64,000 nucleotides of DNA from Poecilobothrus nobilitatus (taxonomy: Eukaryota; Arthropoda; Insecta; Diptera; Dolichopodidae): contig OX352774.1 in the NCBI GenBank assembly GCA_947095535.1, positions 220,646,965 to 220,710,964 of the forward strand, read 5' to 3'. The notes below the pieces were generated by a model. The model saw only the letters and a list, made by a program, of their open reading frames with translations, was not told where the DNA came from and did no database searches. The position numbers and the translations under genes were made by a program. Shown piece by piece: positions 60,901 to 64,000 of this stretch. Numbering within the stretch: the stretch's first letter is position 1; each line of letters starts with the position of its first letter.

Positions 60901-63638
60901 TTTTTTTTTTGTTTTCTTTAATGCACCTGGTAATCTTGATAAAAATCAACTCATATGAAAGTAAAAAAAAAACCATTTTGTTTTTTTTTTTTTTAAAACG
61001 TGTTGTTTGCCAACTTATCAACTAACTAAATATTACACTGATACGACATTAGGGTTTTATAGTTTAAATGCATATAAAAATTAAGTTGGACATTTTAATG
61101 TGTTCTATATTTATCTCCTTATTTTATTTCGTTGTATAACGGCAAAATCTAAAGATTACAAAAACAAAAAAAAAAAAAGTTAAAAAAATAAAAAAAAGAA
61201 AGCAAGAAAAATCATTTACTAACACTTTCTAGGCTTTTAACTCTATTAACGTCATTACCTTCGTTGTTATACTAAACAATGAACAATCATAATATCCTGT
61301 TTCTGACATAAAAATGCTTATTTTGTTTTTTTTTTTTTTTTTGGAATAAAAAAATAGTCATAAGAACGTAATTTTGCAATCTTAGTATTCAAAAAATGCC
61401 TGAGAACTAAAAATTAAAAAAAAAAACCCGAACTTTACTTTTATTATAATAAAAACTCTTATATAAAAGTATAGTAGGTAATATTGCCTCTTTTACTATA
61501 CATATATTAGAATTTAGTGCTTTTTTATTTAATATATAATACCTACCTACCATTTTTTTTTTTTGCACCTAATTTTGCATCACACACTAAAACAGTTAAA
61601 TAAATGCACCTTCTTACCCTTCATTCATTTAGGAATTGTTAAAAAATTTCTTCCCTCCATCCTCATTTTCTATACAAATATAGTAAAATATAAAATAGAA
61701 TGATAGAGTGCGGTTTGTACTTTTGACTTTTTCGTAGACTTTAAATTTAAAATAAGATTATAAATATTTAGAAAAGAATTTTCCGGTTTTTAAAAATAAC
61801 CTTTTGTTATTTTACTAAATTTGGCGGTTTTCTTTTTTTAAAATGAAATTCATCCATTTTTATATTGAAAACATCATAATATTTATTTGACACATTTATA
61901 TTCTAGAATTTGAGTAAAACCAAAGTTTGGAATACGAGAAAAGTCTATAATTTGTTTCCTACATCAAACTTTTTATTAGTTAATTTCTTTTTAATCTTGA
62001 TTTTATATTAAAATCCTTGCTCTCGGTGTACCAATCCTCAAAATTTATTAAAAAATTATCGACTTGTACTAACGCTAAACTAAAACAAACTTAAGCCATT
62101 ATGATTAAATTCATACTCATAACATATATCATATACCTATAATTATGATATATCAAGAATTATCTCCAAAAATCGTATTTATGGACTTAGGAAGCTTCAA
62201 AATAAAATATCGGAATCAAAAAAATTTAACATGTAGTCTTTTTCTTGATTGGAATACTTTTCCTATAGTTAAAAGAACATAATATAACAGGAAGTAAAAA
62301 GAAGACAGAAAAAATGTTTTTTGTCTTGATTAAAAGAATCAAAATGCAGTATGATAATACCATATTACAATAACTGAGTACAAAGGCACTAGTTACAAAC
62401 AAAAAACAAAAAAAACAAAAAGCAAAATGTAAGGTATTTTTTTTTTACATTTTATTCACAATTCCAAAACAAAAAAGAAAAGAGAAAAACACAGATCCTC
62501 GCAAACAATTTATTCCAAACACATTCAACTAAAATGTACATAATAATATGTACACACATTGGAAAATATAAAAAAATTGTAACTAAGTCAAAACCTACAA
62601 AATATGCGAATGAAAGTAAAACTCAAATCTAAAAGAAAATTAGGTGGAAGCTGAAAAAATGTAAAAATGTAGAGAATACAACATTTTTCTTTTTTTTTTT
62701 TATAATTTTGCCTGATATGACTTCTAAATTTTCAAAAATTAGAACACAAAGAAAAAAAAAAAATCGTAGGTAAGTTCTAGGTAATTTTTGATTTTTATAA
62801 TAAAAAAAAAAAAAAAAACAAATTTTTTCTTTTTACAAATTTTTTTTATCTTTTCTTCTTTCTTTATGTGAAAGTTTAGAAGTTTTGAACAGAGTGCTTT
62901 GACATCCTTTTAACAAAATATAAAAATATAATATATAAAAAGTAAAATTTAAAATCCTTTTTCTACCGGTTGATTTTTTTTTTTTTTTTTTGTTTTGTTT
63001 TGTTGCTTTCAATTTTCTATTTTTGTTTAAATGCTTTCCTTCCTAACAAAAAAATTTATTTTTTTGTTGTTTGTTTTTGGTTTTTGTTAACTGCAATTGA
63101 TGGTATAATTTTTCCGCATGGCATAATTTTCGTAACAAAATTATGTTATGCTATTTGTATTTTTTTTTTTTGTTTTTTATTTATTGTTTTTTATATTTAA
63201 CATTCTCGTAAAATTCATTTTTTACTACAATGATTACCTAGTTCATCTGTTTATTGTAAGATATTGTAATGAAACGAAATAGTTTTATAAGGTTTAATCA
63301 TGTTTCAGAGGTTATTTCATACATCTTTCGATTTTTTTTTACTGTACCAAATTCTTTTTCACATTAGTGATAAAAGAGAGGCTTATGATATTAAAAGGAT
63401 GATTATAATATTTTTATATTTATAAAAAGCTCTTAAAATTTACGATTGTTTGAAAAGTGATTGCAGATGGTCATATATTAATATCGGCAATTAATAAAGC
63501 TAGATTATTAAATTAGATTAGCTTATTTAAGATGTATTATAAGTAACACTGTTACCTTTTAATAGATCTATTTGGCTTCTCCTATATTATTATGTGTTGT
63601 GAATTTTACCTCTACTTATGTAAAACTTCTGCCGATCC
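57959..63638. other. AT-rich intergenic DNA
   Basis: Poly-A/T-rich throughout, with no recognisable gene, RNA or repeat family. An isolated run of eight C lies at 59947-59954. Confidence 0.6.
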
Positions 63639-63763
63639 AATTGGCTCTAAAAAACTAAAAATATGTAGGCGATTTATTGTATTAATAAAGATATATCAGT
63701 CTGTTTCAGTTCAACTGCCTCTAAAAAACTAAAAATCTGTAGAGGGTTTCCTTGCATTAATAA
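63639..63763 (+). repeat. 74-bp-period diverged tandem duplication
   Basis: The block ggctctaaaaaactaaaaat at about 63643 recurs as gcctctaaaaaactaaaaat at about 63717; both are followed by tgtag, a GC-richer patch and attaataa. Confidence 0.8.
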
Positions 63764-64000
63764 TACTATAATATGAAAGAAAATTTTTTTTTTATTGTTG
63801 ATTATGATTTTTTGATTAGTTAAGAAAAATGAATCAAAGTAACATAAGCTCTATTCGGACGCCTTTATTGATAAAATTAATAGAATATGTATATTTTAAC
63901 TTTTCTCTTTACAGTTGTTAAGGATTATTAGTTATAAATACAATTAAATCTTTTTATGTTTTAATTCATTACTCTTTTTAAAAGTTTTATCAATAGAGAA

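Overview
The window is strongly AT-rich eukaryotic DNA with frequent long poly-A and poly-T runs. It holds introns with GT-AG borders, tRNA-derived SINEs, several non-LTR retrotransposon fragments and one multi-exon gene. Everything points to an insect nuclear genome. The kinase resembles the Drosophila CG4839 branch of cGMP-dependent protein kinases, and the (GTCC)n-bearing repeat resembles dipteran mini-me/DINE-1-type elements, so a fly is plausible, but the order cannot be fixed from the sequence alone.

One gene is well supported. It runs on the + strand from about 16988 to 29941 and encodes a PKG-like serine/threonine kinase. I can place eleven exons whose phases all agree, giving 1521 codons plus stop. 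The order is a short conserved-looking exon (16988-17056), a very large Asn/Gln/Lys/Glu-rich exon (17279-19723), two linker exons (20008-20082, 25817-26049), two cyclic-nucleotide-binding (CNB) domains (27752-28591), a complete AGC kinase domain (28653-29691) and a short C-terminal exon ending at 29941. A poly(A) signal follows at 30027. The start codon is not in any exon I can place, so the N-terminus lies further upstream. Both CNB domains keep the phosphate-contacting Arg, but the next residue, usually Thr/Ser in cGMP-binding sites, is Phe in one and Leu in the other.

No other intact gene is visible. From 1 to about 16.9 kb the sequence is low-complexity AT DNA with a tRNA-Asp-like relic (3.2 kb), a weak coding-like patch (2.2-3.1 kb) and an isolated G-quadruplex motif (11.0 kb). 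The 5.7-kb intron at 20083-25816 holds a LINE 3' end, a fragment of the (GTCC)n element and a second LINE's reverse-transcriptase remnant with a (TTTA)n tail. Downstream of the gene the DNA is intergenic or intronic to something not seen. It carries a pogo-like MITE with 25-bp inverted ends (32.5-33.06 kb), a third LINE fragment (37.4 kb), a 2.8-kb repeat element bounded by 14-bp inverted repeats with five tandem ~306-bp units (40.99-43.78 kb), another copy of the first LINE (44.3-45.4 kb) ending in CCTAA-type repeats, and several SINEs. From 58 kb to the end I see only AT-rich DNA and one small tandem duplication.

The most interesting items are the PKG-like kinase with atypical nucleotide pockets and a huge prion-like N-terminal exon, and the composite tandem element at 41-43.8 kb with higher-order amplification.
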